64,000 nucleotides of DNA from the NCBI RefSeq assembly GCF_029962835.1, contig NC_080577.1:6014001-6078000 (forward strand), in the 5' to 3' direction. Below are positions 10,700 to 21,877 of this stretch, in pieces; the stretch's first letter is position 1, and the number at the start of each line of letters is the position of its first letter. The DNA comes from Magnolia sinica (Eukaryota; Streptophyta; Magnoliopsida; Magnoliales; Magnoliaceae). The position numbers were made by a program, and so were the translations under genes. The notes under the pieces were generated by a model, which did not search any database, was not told the DNA's origin, and was given only the letters and a program-made list of their open reading frames with translations.

Positions 10700-11190
10700 C
10701 CCATTAAAGGCTTTCCCAAGAACTTCTTGTGACGGAAAGCCAAGAGGGAACCACCGTGATGTTTGTTATAAATCCACCTAGTCCATCTATTTTGCCAATT
10801 CATGTTAGGACATGGGTTAGACAGATCTAAAACTCAAGTGGGCCACCCAATAGGAACATTGAGGATTGAACATCGATTATTGAATCCTACACAGGGCTCC
10901 AAAAGTTATAGAAGAGACTGATATTTTTATGTTTTCAATTCATCCCAATAGGAACAACTTATGGACTACCCACTCTTTCTTTCTTGCTTTCTTTCTTTCT
11001 TTCTTTTTTTTTTTTTTTCCTATCATGCAGCCCAGTTAAGCTTTGAATTTGCCTCAATTTTAGGCCCATGTCCTAACATGATCTAGAAAAATGGACCAAC
11101 CAGGTAGATTTCTAACAAACATCATGGTTGGCCCACCTAACTTCCTGTCACAGGAAGTTCCTGCAAAAGGCTTTCATAGGCAATCCGCAC
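10700..11190. mobile_element. foldback element
   Basis: Arms 'aaaggctttcccaagaactt' with 'accaccgtgatgtttgttat', and 'acaaacatcatggttggccc' with 'aaaaggctttcatagg'. Inner arms share 'catgttaggacatggg' / 'cccatgtcctaacatg'. A T-rich CTTT microsatellite lies at about 10,976-11,020. Related in its ends to 19,060-19,600. Confidence 0.7.
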
Positions 11191-12700
11191 CATGTAAACT
11201 ATCATGTAAGGATATTGCACTCTTTTTCATGGGGTGCAAAATGCACACTCTTCTCTTTGAGTTCATAATAAGGTGTTCGCTGCCTGTGACTACAATCAAT
11301 AAAAACAATCCTGTGAACATTTAGTTGGCAAAAGCTAGGATAGGGATTCGATCGTATCTTATCCCTTCTTTGCAGTGGATGATAGAGAAGAGAAGCCTCT
11401 TATAATACCCTTCGATCACCTTTCCATCTGTTGCCCAAAGAGTTTAGAGAGATGAACGGTCTTTGATGATACATCACCTTGCCATATGTTCTATGGGTTG
11501 GTCTCCATATCTTTATTCCCATTCCATTTGCCATGCTATATCATTTCTGATTAACTTATATATAGTTGTGGGAGGTTAGCCATCTTATGTTTTTGCTAAA
11601 GGAACAACAAATAGGAGTGCTTTAGGGCCCACCAAGTACCGAGCACTGTAAAATTGACTAACGGTCCAGATTCTACGTACGAGTGTTAGCAATCTGATAA
11701 TTGTGTCTGCTTGTTTATTAAGTACAAAGCTGAGTACGCTTATAAAGCCCACTTGAGCAAGTTGATATTTCTCCTTAGTAAAACCCCCTATTATTCAAGA
11801 CATCTTGGACAAAGATGCTAACATGGTAGCATGAACCATGAAAATTATAGCTTACCCTCCCTACCTATCATTCATGTGTCATATGATGGAAATTGTTAAT
11901 GTAGTGGGCTAAGCCGAACATAAGCCAAAGATCATGCTGAGTAGATGGGTTTAATCGACCATTTGGTGTTAGTGTTCATCACCAACTGTGGATGGCTACC
12001 AATTTCTTGTTTTAAGCAATAGATTGGAGCCATCAGTGGGACCATTATGTTCGGACGGTCATTAATAATCTAGATCACCCTACATGTGTAGCATGTTGGA
12101 TTTCAAGATGCTAAAGAGAGTTTTTTTGGGGCCAACTTTGTTATTTTTTATGTTCACTAAGGGCTTTGTAGTGTGGTCCAATGCATGTCATCATCTGTGC
12201 TCGGATAAAATTTGGTCCGACTTGGAAGAATTTGAAAGTTTGTATCATGACATGTCATTTAGGTCTCTAAGTGACATTTCGGTCATCTATTGAGACTTTT
12301 CTAGAAAGATGACCTTAAACGATTCATATGTCCACATTGAAAAGACCTTAAGTACTAGAAATTTACTACACCAAATAAGCATGCAAATCTCAAATACTGC
12401 ATAGAAGGTCAAAAGTCCAGTCTTTTGTCGCGTATGACAAATTTCAAAATTTTAAAAATTTTCAAGTGTTATTTCAATAAAAATAAGAGAACATAGTAAG
12501 TGTCCATATCATCATCACCTTATCTCAATTAATAAGGTTAGCTAGATGAATTCAATTCTTGAAAGAAAGTACAGAAGAGTGAGCCTTCAAGATCTGATAG
12601 TCTACATAAGTTTTGATGGTTTTGATATTCATTTTTTCGGTACACGAGTTTCTTTGAGACTAAATAATCTCATTTTTGCATGAAAAAATTTTAATTTCAG
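11190..12700. other. intergenic, no gene recognised
   Basis: No supported coding exon. A 69-codon frame at 12084-12293 has no recognisable domain. The far end may include unrecognisable 5' parts of the copia element that follows. Confidence 0.45.
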
Positions 12701-12789
12701 ATTTATTTATTCTAGACATAGATAGTGATAATGCACCACTTGCTTTAATTGCTATGTCGAATAAAATTATAGTATCTAAATATCTAAAA

Positions 12790-13680
12790 TGACATGTAAG
12801 ATTAGGTCACATAAGAAAGAATCATATGACAAGACTAATACGTTCTGGTCTATTAAATTCCTTATTTAAAGTTGATTTGCTATTTTATGAATATTGTGTT
12901 TTCAGAAAGATTTTGAAGAAATCATTTCCTAAAGCGAGTAGGTCCAAGGGCCCCACTAGAAATAATTCATTCAGATATCTATGAACCCTTCAATGTACAT
13001 GTCAGAAATGAATGTCAATACTTTGTCACTTTCATTGATGATTACTCGCGATATGAATATGTGTATCTCATCTCACACAAATCTGAAGCTTTTTATTGTT
13101 TTCTTAAATATAAAGCTGAGGTGAAAAATCAACTTGAGAAAAAGATTAAAATCCTTTGATTTGATAGAGGTGGCGAGTATATATCTGAAACGTTTAAATT
13201 ATATTGTGAAAACGTTGGCATTGTTCGGCAGTGTATAATGGTTTACACTCCACAACAAAATGGTGTTGCAGAAAGAAGGAAAAAGACACAAATCTGGGGA
13301 GACGCACTGTTAACAGCCGTCTATGTCCTTAGTAGAGTCTCATACAAATCCATTCCTAAAACCCCATATGAGATATGGTCTGGGAGGATTCCTACTCTAG
13401 CTTACTTACACCCTTAGGGATCTTTGAGATATGTTTTGCTACCTACTCCACATAAAGGTAAACTTAATAGTAAAATCATTGAATGCATGTTCATAATCTA
13501 CCCCATGCATTCAAAGCGATACGTTCTAGTTTATGAGGACCATGAACGATGGATTGAAATAGAATCTCGGGATGTGACCTTCGTCGGAGATTGATACTCT
13601 AGCCGAATGAAACAAAAGGTTTTAATAGAACTTTTTGAAATACCCGATATATCTCAGGAGAGTGAAAGTTCTGCTTCTTA
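12790..13680 (+). pseudogene. copia GAG-pre-integrase and integrase remnant
   Basis: The zinc-knuckle-like pre-integrase segment (RLGHIRKNHMTRLIRSGLL) is preceded by an in-frame TGA where the family has Trp. The integrase core follows with HSDI, FIDDYSRY and then DRGGEY preceded by a TGA, and [12 protein letters not shown] near 13,240-13,285. Straight after this comes a jump to a segment that normally lies about 25 residues further on, so a small internal deletion is likely. Not functional. Confidence 0.85.
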
Positions 13681-13799
13681 AAATGATGATGTTCATAAAG
13701 TTCGTCAGGGCAATAGGAGAACATCTTAGTAGGCTCTTGAGTTATGTCAAAGCGAAAGAGAATTGATTTCCCGGAGATACTTCGATATTAAGGGGCAGA

Positions 13800-14560
13800 T
13801 ATTTTCTTGCGTTATGGTTAATAATGATGAACCTGATTCTTATCAGAATGCATTATTATCTTCTAACTTGGCCGATTAGGTAACTGCTATGGACGAAGAG
13901 ATAACTTTCATGGAGAAGAATAAAGTTTGGGAACTTATAGATCTGTCTTCTAATCGCAAAGCGATAGGTAATAAGTAGGAACTAAAGATTAAAGGAAAGG
14001 CAGATGGTACAATAGATAAGTACAAAGCACGATTAGTTGCTAAAGGTTTCACACAAAAAGAAAGCATTGATTACGAAAAAACTTTTTCACCTGTTACAAA
14101 GTTCTCCCCAATCTGCATGATCTTGTCCATTATCGTAAATTTAAACTTAGAGTTATATCAGATGGATTGAAAGACTGTATTTTTAAATGGTGACTTAGAT
14201 GAAGAGATATAAATGCAACAGCCCATGGGTTATGTGGATAAAAACATTTAAAGAAAGTCTGCAAGTTGTTGAAATCTATCTATGGGCTGAAGCAATCTTC
14301 CAGACAGTGGTACATGAGGTTTCACTTAGCCATCACTACTATTGGATTCACAATGAGTGAAGAAGATCATTATATATACATAAAATGGTCTGGAAGATCT
14401 TTTCTGATACTGTCTATATATGTAGACGATATCCTGCTAGCTGGTAATGATATGTAATTACTGATATTGACTAAAGATTGAATATTTTCGAACTTTGAGA
14501 TGAAAAATCTCGGTAAAGCCAACTTTATTCTTAAGGTAAAAATCATACAGATCGTCTTAA
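13800..14560 (+). pseudogene. copia reverse transcriptase remnant
   Basis: Recognisable parts are [13 protein letters not shown] (about 14,020-14,060), [26 protein letters not shown] (14,270-14,310) and the catalytic box YVDDILLAGND (about 14,417-14,450). Stops fall at several conserved positions, including two where the family has Trp. The YVDD box itself is intact. Confidence 0.88.
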
Positions 14561-14617
14561 GAAATTTTAGGCTTGCCTCAAGTCACCCATATATAAAAGA
14601 TCTTATAGCGATTCAGG

Positions 14618-15392
14618 ATGAAAAATTTAAAAGTTGTTGAAATCCATATAGATAAAGCTACCAAGTTAGACAGAAAATCGTGTCCCCAGACTAAAGCAGA
14701 GAAATTGGTCATGTCCTCAGTACCTGATGCAAGCGCAGTAGGAAGCTTAATGTATGCTATGCTTTGCACCAGACCAGATATTAGCTACATAGTTGGCATA
14801 GTCAGCCATTATCAGAGTAACCCGGGACAGTCTCATTGGCAAGCCGGCAAACATATACTTCGTCATCTCAGAGGAACAAAATACCTAATGTTGTTTTATG
14901 AAGGTACGGGCCTCGAGCTTAAAGGATATTCTGATGCTGCTTGGGGTAATAACGCCGACGAGGGAAAGTCTACTTCAGGATATATTTTCTTACTCGGATG
15001 GGGAGCTATCTCATGGTCGAGTAAGAAACAGACATGCATAACTCTTTCATCTATAGAGGCCGAGTACATTGCATATTGTGCTACAATTCAGGAGTGTGTA
15101 TGGATTCGTAGATTTTTACTAGGTTTGGGTGTTGTACTGAGCGTTCGTTAGCTTATATCACTGAAGATAGACAATACTTCTGCTATTGACTTATCAAAGG
15201 ACCTTAAACACCACAGAAGTCCAAGTACATTGAGATCAAGTTTTATTACATTTGTGATCAAGTGAGAGATAAGAAGGTCGTCCTCAACTACATTTCTACT
15301 AAGGAAATGATGACTGATCCCGTGACGAAACCTATAGCCAGAGATCTATTTCAGGTTCACGTCAGGTGGATGAGATTGAGGAAAGCTTGAGT
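14618..15392 (+). pseudogene. copia RNase H remnant
   Basis: A 177-codon open stretch to 15151 carries YAMLCTRPDISY, HILRHLRGTKYL, GYSDAAWG, STSGYIFLLG and LSSIEAEYIA, the standard RNase H/connection series of copia elements. A frame change follows, then DNTSAIDLSK and the terminal part of the polyprotein, ending near 15,390. Confidence 0.9.
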
Positions 15393-15394
15393 GA

Positions 15395-16575
15395 CATGTT
15401 TGTATTAAATATTTTTGATATTTCATTAATGAATAACACATTCCATTTATTTAGTATTAAGTACTAATATAAACTAGGTAAGTAGATTATCAGCATTTTC
15501 CATGAGATCATGTAAGATTTCTATTTTTTGTCGGCAGGACAGTCACCCACTGCATGGGTTGACCAACCTTCAATGTACAAGAGAGGTACATTTGGGATGA
15601 TGTTCATACACTGAGGTATGACTTTTCTTTATTGTGAATAATAAAAGATAAAGATATGAGTGAGTCATATCCGCCTACAATCTTAAAAGATTGAATATGA
15701 AACTGATCAAGTCGAATAACATAATCGCACCATTATTTTTCATGCGATCAATGTTATGGCCTAAATTAATAACCAGCTTGTGAGGTTATGAGACGAGTCG
15801 CACCTCATATAAAATAACGTACGTATTGTAGACCTAACATATACCTAGTATTGTCTACTTTACGACGTGGACTGTAGCTACGTGCTAGGACCTTTTACCT
15901 AAAGATTGTTTTGATTCGATCTAATCATTGAAACATGTGAGTAGTCAGTCTCGTAGGTGACTCTTTGTGTCCTTAGCTACCCTTATCTTGTGTATAGGAG
16001 GATGAGATTAGGTGTCACTACTTTAGTGTACTACAACAAAAGGTCATTAATTGACCAGACTCAGTTACGCCAGGAAAGCAGCTTGATTGATTCCAAAATA
16101 CACATCTGCGTGGGAAAGATCCTGTGACAGCTACACCAAGTTTATAGAACTATAAATACGCACTTAAAGACTTATCCGCCGACAATATCGATTTATTTTT
16201 ATTAGACTTTTGCAAAAATATTTATTCTTAAAAGTATATATATAAGTATTGCTTTAGATTGATTTTAGTCGAAGTTTGTAAAAAAATTGAGTTTTCAGAA
16301 AACTTGATAAGTTAGATAAGTACGTATGTTGGCCGAGTACTCCAAATCAGGAGTTAACTCCATTCAGTGTGGTCATGCGAACTAGGATAGGCGTTGCAAA
16401 ACTTGGGTTATTGAGTACTAGTTAGGTGGTCACTTAGTACTTTAACACCTATGAGAAGATTACGATGATTCAGCTGGTCCCACGCCTCTAATTCTTTTGA
16501 TTGCGATGTTTGGTTTTGATTGTTATTAGGCGAGTTAGATGGACAATTTTTTTGTGCTTATCCCACAATGTGATT
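15395..16575 (+). other. 3' non-coding region between copia polyprotein and polypurine tract
   Basis: About 1.2 kb without coding signal between the last polyprotein codon and the tract at 16576-16585. This is long for copia elements and may include another insertion that I cannot delimit. Confidence 0.5.
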
Positions 16576-16900
16576 AAGTGGGAGATGTTGGACATAGGCG
16601 AGTGGGGCCCACTGGTGGGCAATCACTAGTGGGTGGGTCTCATGAGTTTAGGCCTCTTCCGGTCACTTCCGTTAGCAGATGGATTTTAAATTCAAGTTTG
16701 AATTTGGATTTAGATAGGAAGATGGGAATAACACCGGATAATTTTTGGTCTCATCCAAACTCTCGTCCTCTCCTATAAATATGATAAAGCTCTCTCGTGA
16801 AAAGATATTAAGAAATAACGAGTGTTAAAAAAGAAGAATAGTGGTATATGGAAACTTGTCCGTTTAGCTCGTCCTTGGGGCGATTTAAGCCATATATCAT
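16576..16900 (+). repeat. polypurine tract and start of copia 3' LTR
   Basis: The tract AAGTGGGAGA (16576-16585) is directly followed by TGTTGGACATAG at 16586, the usual plant copia arrangement. A TATAAAT box lies at 16774-16780, about 190 bases into the LTR. I could not find the matching 5' LTR upstream, so the LTR's 3' end is not defined. Confidence 0.65.
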
Positions 16901-17250
16901 AATTCAGGGCCATCTATACTGTAGAATTAGAGGGGTGATTAGACCCATCTGCTCCAGTAGTGGTTAGGTGGACCACTAGATCTAGACCATTCATCTTCAG
17001 CTTTATGGAGGTTTCATATCGTGTAGACTGTCAAATCTTAATTGGCCATATAATTTTTTTACATGTGACAAATATTAACTCAAATTAAATTGTATCATAT
17101 AGGCTATTATACACATGGCATGTATTAACTTAAGTTCCAGTGTGTGGTTTGTAATTAATATCTAAGTGCCCGTGTATCATTCATCACATTGCCAAAGTAT
17201 TAATGGGCTTCTCTTTTCAATAGGAGAAAGTTCTTGATGAGTGTTGACAG

Positions 17251-17266
17251 AGAGAGAGAGAGAGAG

Positions 17267-17320
<54 letters not shown>
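17251..17320. repeat. compound (GA)n(GATA)n(GA)n microsatellite
   Basis: GA repeats interrupted by about five GATA units, then GA again. Confidence 0.95.
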
Positions 17321-17325
<5 letters not shown>

Positions 17326-17329
17326 CAGG

Positions 17330-17884
17330 GAGCTTTGCAGATATAGGGAGCTACTTGGGGAGATTTTTGACAAGCTGTGTATGAATAGGGAGCTTTAAGA
17401 TTTCTAGTGATGGAAAGCAAGAGAAGGAGAAGCACATCAAAGTAGGAATGGTGGGCTGGGATTACGTGTTCAACTCCTCTTTAACAAGTAAAGAGGAGCT
17501 GTAATGGGCAACAATGGCAACCTGTGATTTTATTATTATTATTATTATTGCTTTTATCATAGTTTAACTCGTATTTTAGGTCACCAAATCTAAGCGATGG
17601 TGGAGTCAGTTACCAAAAATTGGATAAGGTGAGAGCGGGAGGGAGAGATGGTTGAGAATATATTTTTAATTTTAATTCAACGAGAGGGAGATGAATTGAC
17701 AAGATTCAAGTTCCAAATCTCGACTCTCCCTTATGTTTTCAAAATCGGTTGAAAATGAAGATTTTGATTATACTTTAGTCCAAATACACCTAATTATATG
17801 CTCCCAAGTGCACATCTTTTTCTTCAATGCCTTCAAATTTCTTCAATTCCAAGCTACCAACCACACCTTTTTTACTCTTCCACA
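17330..17884. other. intergenic, nothing recognised
   Basis: Only a short TTA microsatellite (about 17,531-17,549) and AT-rich sequence; no gene. Confidence 0.5.
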
Positions 17885-18302
17885 CTGCTATGCTTTGTAT
17901 GGATAAGGATTAGACTGCCCTCACCTAGAACGAGCTCCCTTCACCCCTAATGTGGTGGGATTTGATTGAATGGTAGGTTATTATAAGAGATGATGTTCGG
18001 TCAAGTGCATATAAGATCGAACAACTTTAAAACATGCTTTGTATGGGCTCCATTTCTGACAATGATCTGTCGTCCAATCAAATCTTGCCCTCACTACTAT
18101 GCTTTGTATGGATAAGGATTAGACCGCCCTCACCTAGAACGAGCTCCCTTCACCCCTAATGTGGCGGGATTTGATTGAATGGTAGGTTATTATAAGGGAT
18201 GATGTTCGGTCAAGTACATATAAGATCGAACAACTTTAAAACATGCTTTGTATAGGCTCCATTTCTGACAATGGTCTGTCGTTCAATCAAATCCTGTCAT
18301 GT
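17885..18302 (+). repeat. 209-bp tandem duplication, two units
   Basis: Unit 1 starts 'ctgctatgctttgtatgg' at 17885 and unit 2 'ctactatgctttgtatgg' at 18094, a period of 209. The units differ at only a handful of positions by eye (for example 'gtggtggga' against 'gtggcggga'). A third, partial match 'caatcaaatccctccacatt' lies near 18,424. Non-coding. Confidence 0.9.
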
Positions 18303-18559
18303 CAAGGATAGAGAGAAATCAATTTGGGTGGGGCAATACCCAATCTCTATCCACTCTAATAGCGACGGTTAAAAAATTGTAAGTGTCATGCATTTAAACC
18401 AAAATTTATAAAAATTTGTCATCCAATCAAATCCCTCCACATTATGGGTAGGAGAGTTGGGCCTAGTGTGGGCGGGATAGTACCTAATCGGCGCCCACTT
18501 TGTAAGCTTATAGCTAAAAATTAGAAATGCAAATTGTATCCTACCTTTGCCTATCTCCA

Positions 18560-18975
18560 GCTTAGAATGGGCTGAGGCTTTGAGTGGCCCCAATGACATG
18601 TGAGTTTTATCCATATCATTCGTCCATATGTGTTTTTTAATATAGGCACAAAACTGAGGTAAATCCAAGCCAAGTTGATCACACAAGGAGGATTAAACGC
18701 TTATCATTGAAAATTTCTGAGAGACCACAAAAGTTTCGGGCCAAGCTTATATCTGTGTTTTACTTCACCACACTAGTCTATGTAACTTTATGAATAGGTA
18801 TTATGTCAAATAAACATTGTGGTGGGCCTTAGGAAACTTTCAACAGGTTCACTTGAGCTTTGAATTTGCCTAACTTTTAGTCTTATTCTATAAAATGCCA
18901 CTGTAAAATAAAATGAATGAACGGTGGATAAAACCCATAGATCACGGTGGTCACCCAGAGCTCCTAGCTGTTCCT
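18560..18975. mobile_element. foldback element
   Basis: Arms 'ccaatgacatgtgagtttta' and 'ataaaacccatagatcacgg', with the family core between. Confidence 0.55.
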
Positions 18976-19059
18976 AACTGGAGGGGCTGGGCGGGACAGA
19001 ATCTGCGTGTCATGCATTAATACATGCGTAACCATACAGGTTGGGTAGGTTGATACAAG

Positions 19060-19600
19060 TACTAGCATTAAAACCATGTTGGACACGGATTTCCTACTCT
19101 GGAAACCCATGTGGGCCCCACCGTGATCCTTGTGAGAAATCTATCCCGTGGACCCGTCTATCCGTTTTGTGGGATCATTTTGGAACTTGAGACTAAAAGT
19201 GAGTAGGTTCGAAGACTCAAGTGGGCCGCACTAAAGGAAAAGATGAGTAGGAAAATTCCTACTGCTGAAACTTCTACGGGTCGAAAGTGATGTTTACATG
19301 TCATCCACCGTTCATAACGTCATTCTTATTGGGATGAACTGAAAGCACAAATATTAGCCTGATACCAAACTTCTCTGGCCCTACAAATATTTCAACCGTA
19401 AACGTACAATCCTTACATTTTCAGACCACTTGAGTCTTAGATCCGGCTCATTTTTTACTATAATTACTAAAATGACATTAAAAAATTGATGGATGGAGTG
19501 GATTTCTCACAAACATCATGGTGGGCCTCACCTAACTTTCCGGCGCTATAACTCGGTGGGAAAGGCTTTCGCAGGCCATCCACGTCGGAAGCGGATTGGC
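19060..19600. mobile_element. foldback element
   Basis: Arms 'gtgggccccaccgtgatcct' with 'tgtgagaaatctatccc', and 'gtggatttctcacaaacatc' with 'atggtgggcct'. Ends resemble 'ggacacggatttcc' / 'ccatccacgtcgg'. About 530 bp. Confidence 0.7.
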
Positions 19601-19602
19601 TG

Positions 19603-19940
19603 GTGTACCTCACAAGCTTTATAGCAGGAATTATCTAATCATGAGGTATGTGTTATATCCAAATCATCCATCCATAGCTAGTCTTAAGGCTTGAGATAAA
19701 AAATAAGACAAATCTAACTATCAAGTGGACCATACTGAAAAAATCAATGGCCCCAACAAGTTTTTAATGGTCTTTAATGGTCAGTGTACATTTAACACTG
19801 TTTCCTGTAATGTGGTGAACTTGATATTAGGATATAACTTATTTTTGGTCTAATACCATAAAATAATCTAGAAAAATAGAGGGAGGCATGGATGAATCAC
19901 ATACATGATAGTGGGGCGCACATAGCACCGACCATCAGCC
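19603..19940. mobile_element. foldback element
   Basis: Arms 'atgaggtatgtgttatatcc' and 'atgaatcacatacatgatag', and flanking sequence 'cggattggctg' shared with the next element. Confidence 0.6.
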
Positions 19941-19994
19941 ATTGGCTGATGGCGGGGGAGCAGCCGATCCGTATCCAACCATCTTGGTTATCAT

Positions 19995-20455
19995 TGCCAA
20001 TTCAATGGAAGCGTATTGGCTGTTGTACCACACACCAGCGATCCAGCTGGTCTGTTGATGTCAGCAAGTTCTTTAGGTCATATCATGAGGTATGTGTTAT
20101 ATCCAAACCGTCCATCCATTTGGCCAGCTAGTTTTAAGGGTTGAACTGAAAAATAAAACGAATCTAAAGATCAATTAGACCGCACTAAAAAAAGTACTAG
20201 GGATTGAAGGTCTACCATTGAAACCCTTATGGGTCCTGAATGTTTTGGATCAATATGATATTTGTTTTTCCTCTTCTTCCGGGACTTTGTGACCTCATGA
20301 ATGGATTTGATTCCGCTGATATTTGTGGTGTGGTACTGTTGAGATTTGGATTTGGTTTATTTTTAGGGTCATTCTCTAAAATGATCTCAACAAATGGATT
20401 AACGGTGTGAATATAATAAATACATCAATTTGGAGCCCATGTAACTTTGATATCC
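19995..20455. mobile_element. foldback element
   Basis: Same left arm as the preceding element ('atgaggtatgtgttatatcc' at about 20,085) and right arm 'aatataataaatacatcaat'. The pair stands head to tail. Confidence 0.6.
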
Positions 20456-20552
20456 TCTAAATTACGAGCTCGAGTATCGTCAGCGCTCGTCTTGGCACGA
20501 CACGTGCCCACACAAGCTTGAACTACTTTTATGCCATGTGCATGCAACTCTA

Positions 20553-20700
20553 ATACGTGGGTCCTTGCTCTTACTCGGGTGGTGGACTCTCAGAGTTTCA
20601 ACACCGGGTCAAGGGTTCGAGTACATAGGTGGTGAAATTCCATTATGGCATGCGTGTGTGGGGTGTGTGTGCGTGTGTAAAAAAGAAAAAGAAAAGAAAG
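20553..20700 (+). mobile_element. tRNA-derived SINE, older copy
   Basis: Matches the fresh SINE at 29,593 along its length: 'ggtcaagggttcgagtac', 'ataggtggtgaaattccat', then a GT-rich stretch and an A-rich tail. The B box GGTTCGAGTAC is intact. No clear target duplication, so this copy is older. Confidence 0.7.
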
Positions 20701-20864
20701 ACTGTATTTCAACATTGAGACGATGGATCATCTGTCCACATGGAGTGGGTGTGTGGAATTTATTGATGCACGAGTACCATCCATCATACACCGCCAGAGT
20801 ATCAAACTTTTTCACCATATTTATTACGAAAGCAGATTGCGTACTGAGTAACTCTTAACGCTAA

Positions 20865-21268
20865 GGGCCCGTTTGGCTGGTCGGATTGGAAGGGTATTGG
20901 AAGGGATGGAAAGTCAAATACCGAGATTGGTCTGGCGTGCCAAACAGAGTCAGTGATCTGATCCCAATCCCATGTATTTCAAGACATTCCGCTGACAACA
21001 CCATCATTACATTTAAATTCCATCAAATCCACCCTAATCCTTCAAATTTGCCTGGGACGTATTTGGTTTCAAGGATTAGAAGGGATGAGAAAGTTTAATA
21101 CCGGGATTGGCCGGGCGCGCCAAATAGGCTGGATATAGCAATCCAGGGATATATCAATCCTATGGATCTCCAAACAATCGACTGACAACACCATCATTAC
21201 CTAGAAATCCATGCCATCTACCTTAACACCATTCAATTCCTTCCAATCTACCCGGCCAAACAGGCCCC
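20865..21268. mobile_element. dimeric MITE with GGGCCCGTTTGG ends
   Basis: Starts 'gggcccgtttggctgg' and ends 'ccggccaaacaggcccc'. Internally it holds two similar units in a row, each with 'gactgacaacaccatcatta'-type sequence. A relative in the opposite orientation lies at 38,579-38,984. Confidence 0.7.
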
Positions 21269-21269
21269 A

Positions 21270-21745
21270 AGCGTACTAAGTAAATTTTGTGGGGTCCAAC
21301 GGGATTTATGTATTTTATCCACTCCGTCCGTCCATTTTAACAGATAATTTTATGCCTTAAACCTAAAAATGAAATATATCCGATCTCAAGTGGAACACAC
21401 CATAGGAAACAGTGCGAATTGAACATCTACAGTTGCAAGTTTTGGATAAATCTTGTATTTGTGTTTTCCCTTCATCTATGTCTCTTTGATCTTATGAATA
21501 GGTTGAATGAGAAATAAACATCACTGTGGCCCCTAGAAAGGTTTCAACGGTGGAAGTCATTATTCCAACTGTTTCCAATGTTACGGTCCACTTGATCTTT
21601 TTTTATGCTTAAATTTTGGTCTCAACCACTAAAATAAGACGGAAAAACGGATGGACGGCGTGGATGTATCAGATACATTCACGGTGGGCCCAAAAGAGTT
21701 TACTCCGTACGATAAGAGTGTACTGAGTAACTCAGTACGCAATCC
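21270..21745. mobile_element. foldback element in the OB-fold gene promoter region
   Basis: Arms 'ttttatccactccgtccgtc' and 'acggatggacggcgtggatg', ends 'agtaaattttgtggggtc' / 'gggcccaaaagagtttact'. It ends about 130 bases before the ATG of the OB-fold gene, so the promoter is partly made of this element. Confidence 0.7.
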
Positions 21746-21877
21746 GATTTCCCTCCTTCCCGAAAACCATACGTCCGCTCTCCTCCCCGAAAAGTCTCCT
21801 TCGGAAGGAAACCCTCGCCCGTCTCTCTTTTATTTTATCGGGTTTGGGTTAGGGTTTTTCAAGAGTTTAATTCCGCC
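21746..21877 (+). promoter_or_regulatory. 5' leader of OB-fold gene with telo-box
   Basis: Pyrimidine-rich leader immediately upstream of the ATG. It contains TTAGGGTTT at 21849-21857, the reverse of the plant telo-box AAACCCTAA often found in leaders of translation and replication genes. The initiation context CCGCCATGG is close to optimal. Confidence 0.55.

Larger units (their letters stand above)
12740..16900 (+). mobile_element. degenerate Ty1/copia LTR retrotransposon, 5' end missing
   Basis: Fragments occur in Ty1/copia order: GAG-pre-integrase, integrase, reverse transcriptase, RNase H, then a 3' non-coding stretch, a polypurine tract and the start of a 3' LTR. Integrase before reverse transcriptase separates copia from gypsy. 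Many in-frame stops and frame changes show that it is long dead. I see no gag, primer-binding site or 5' LTR, so the 5' part is truncated or unrecognisable. The 3' limit is uncertain. Confidence 0.85.
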
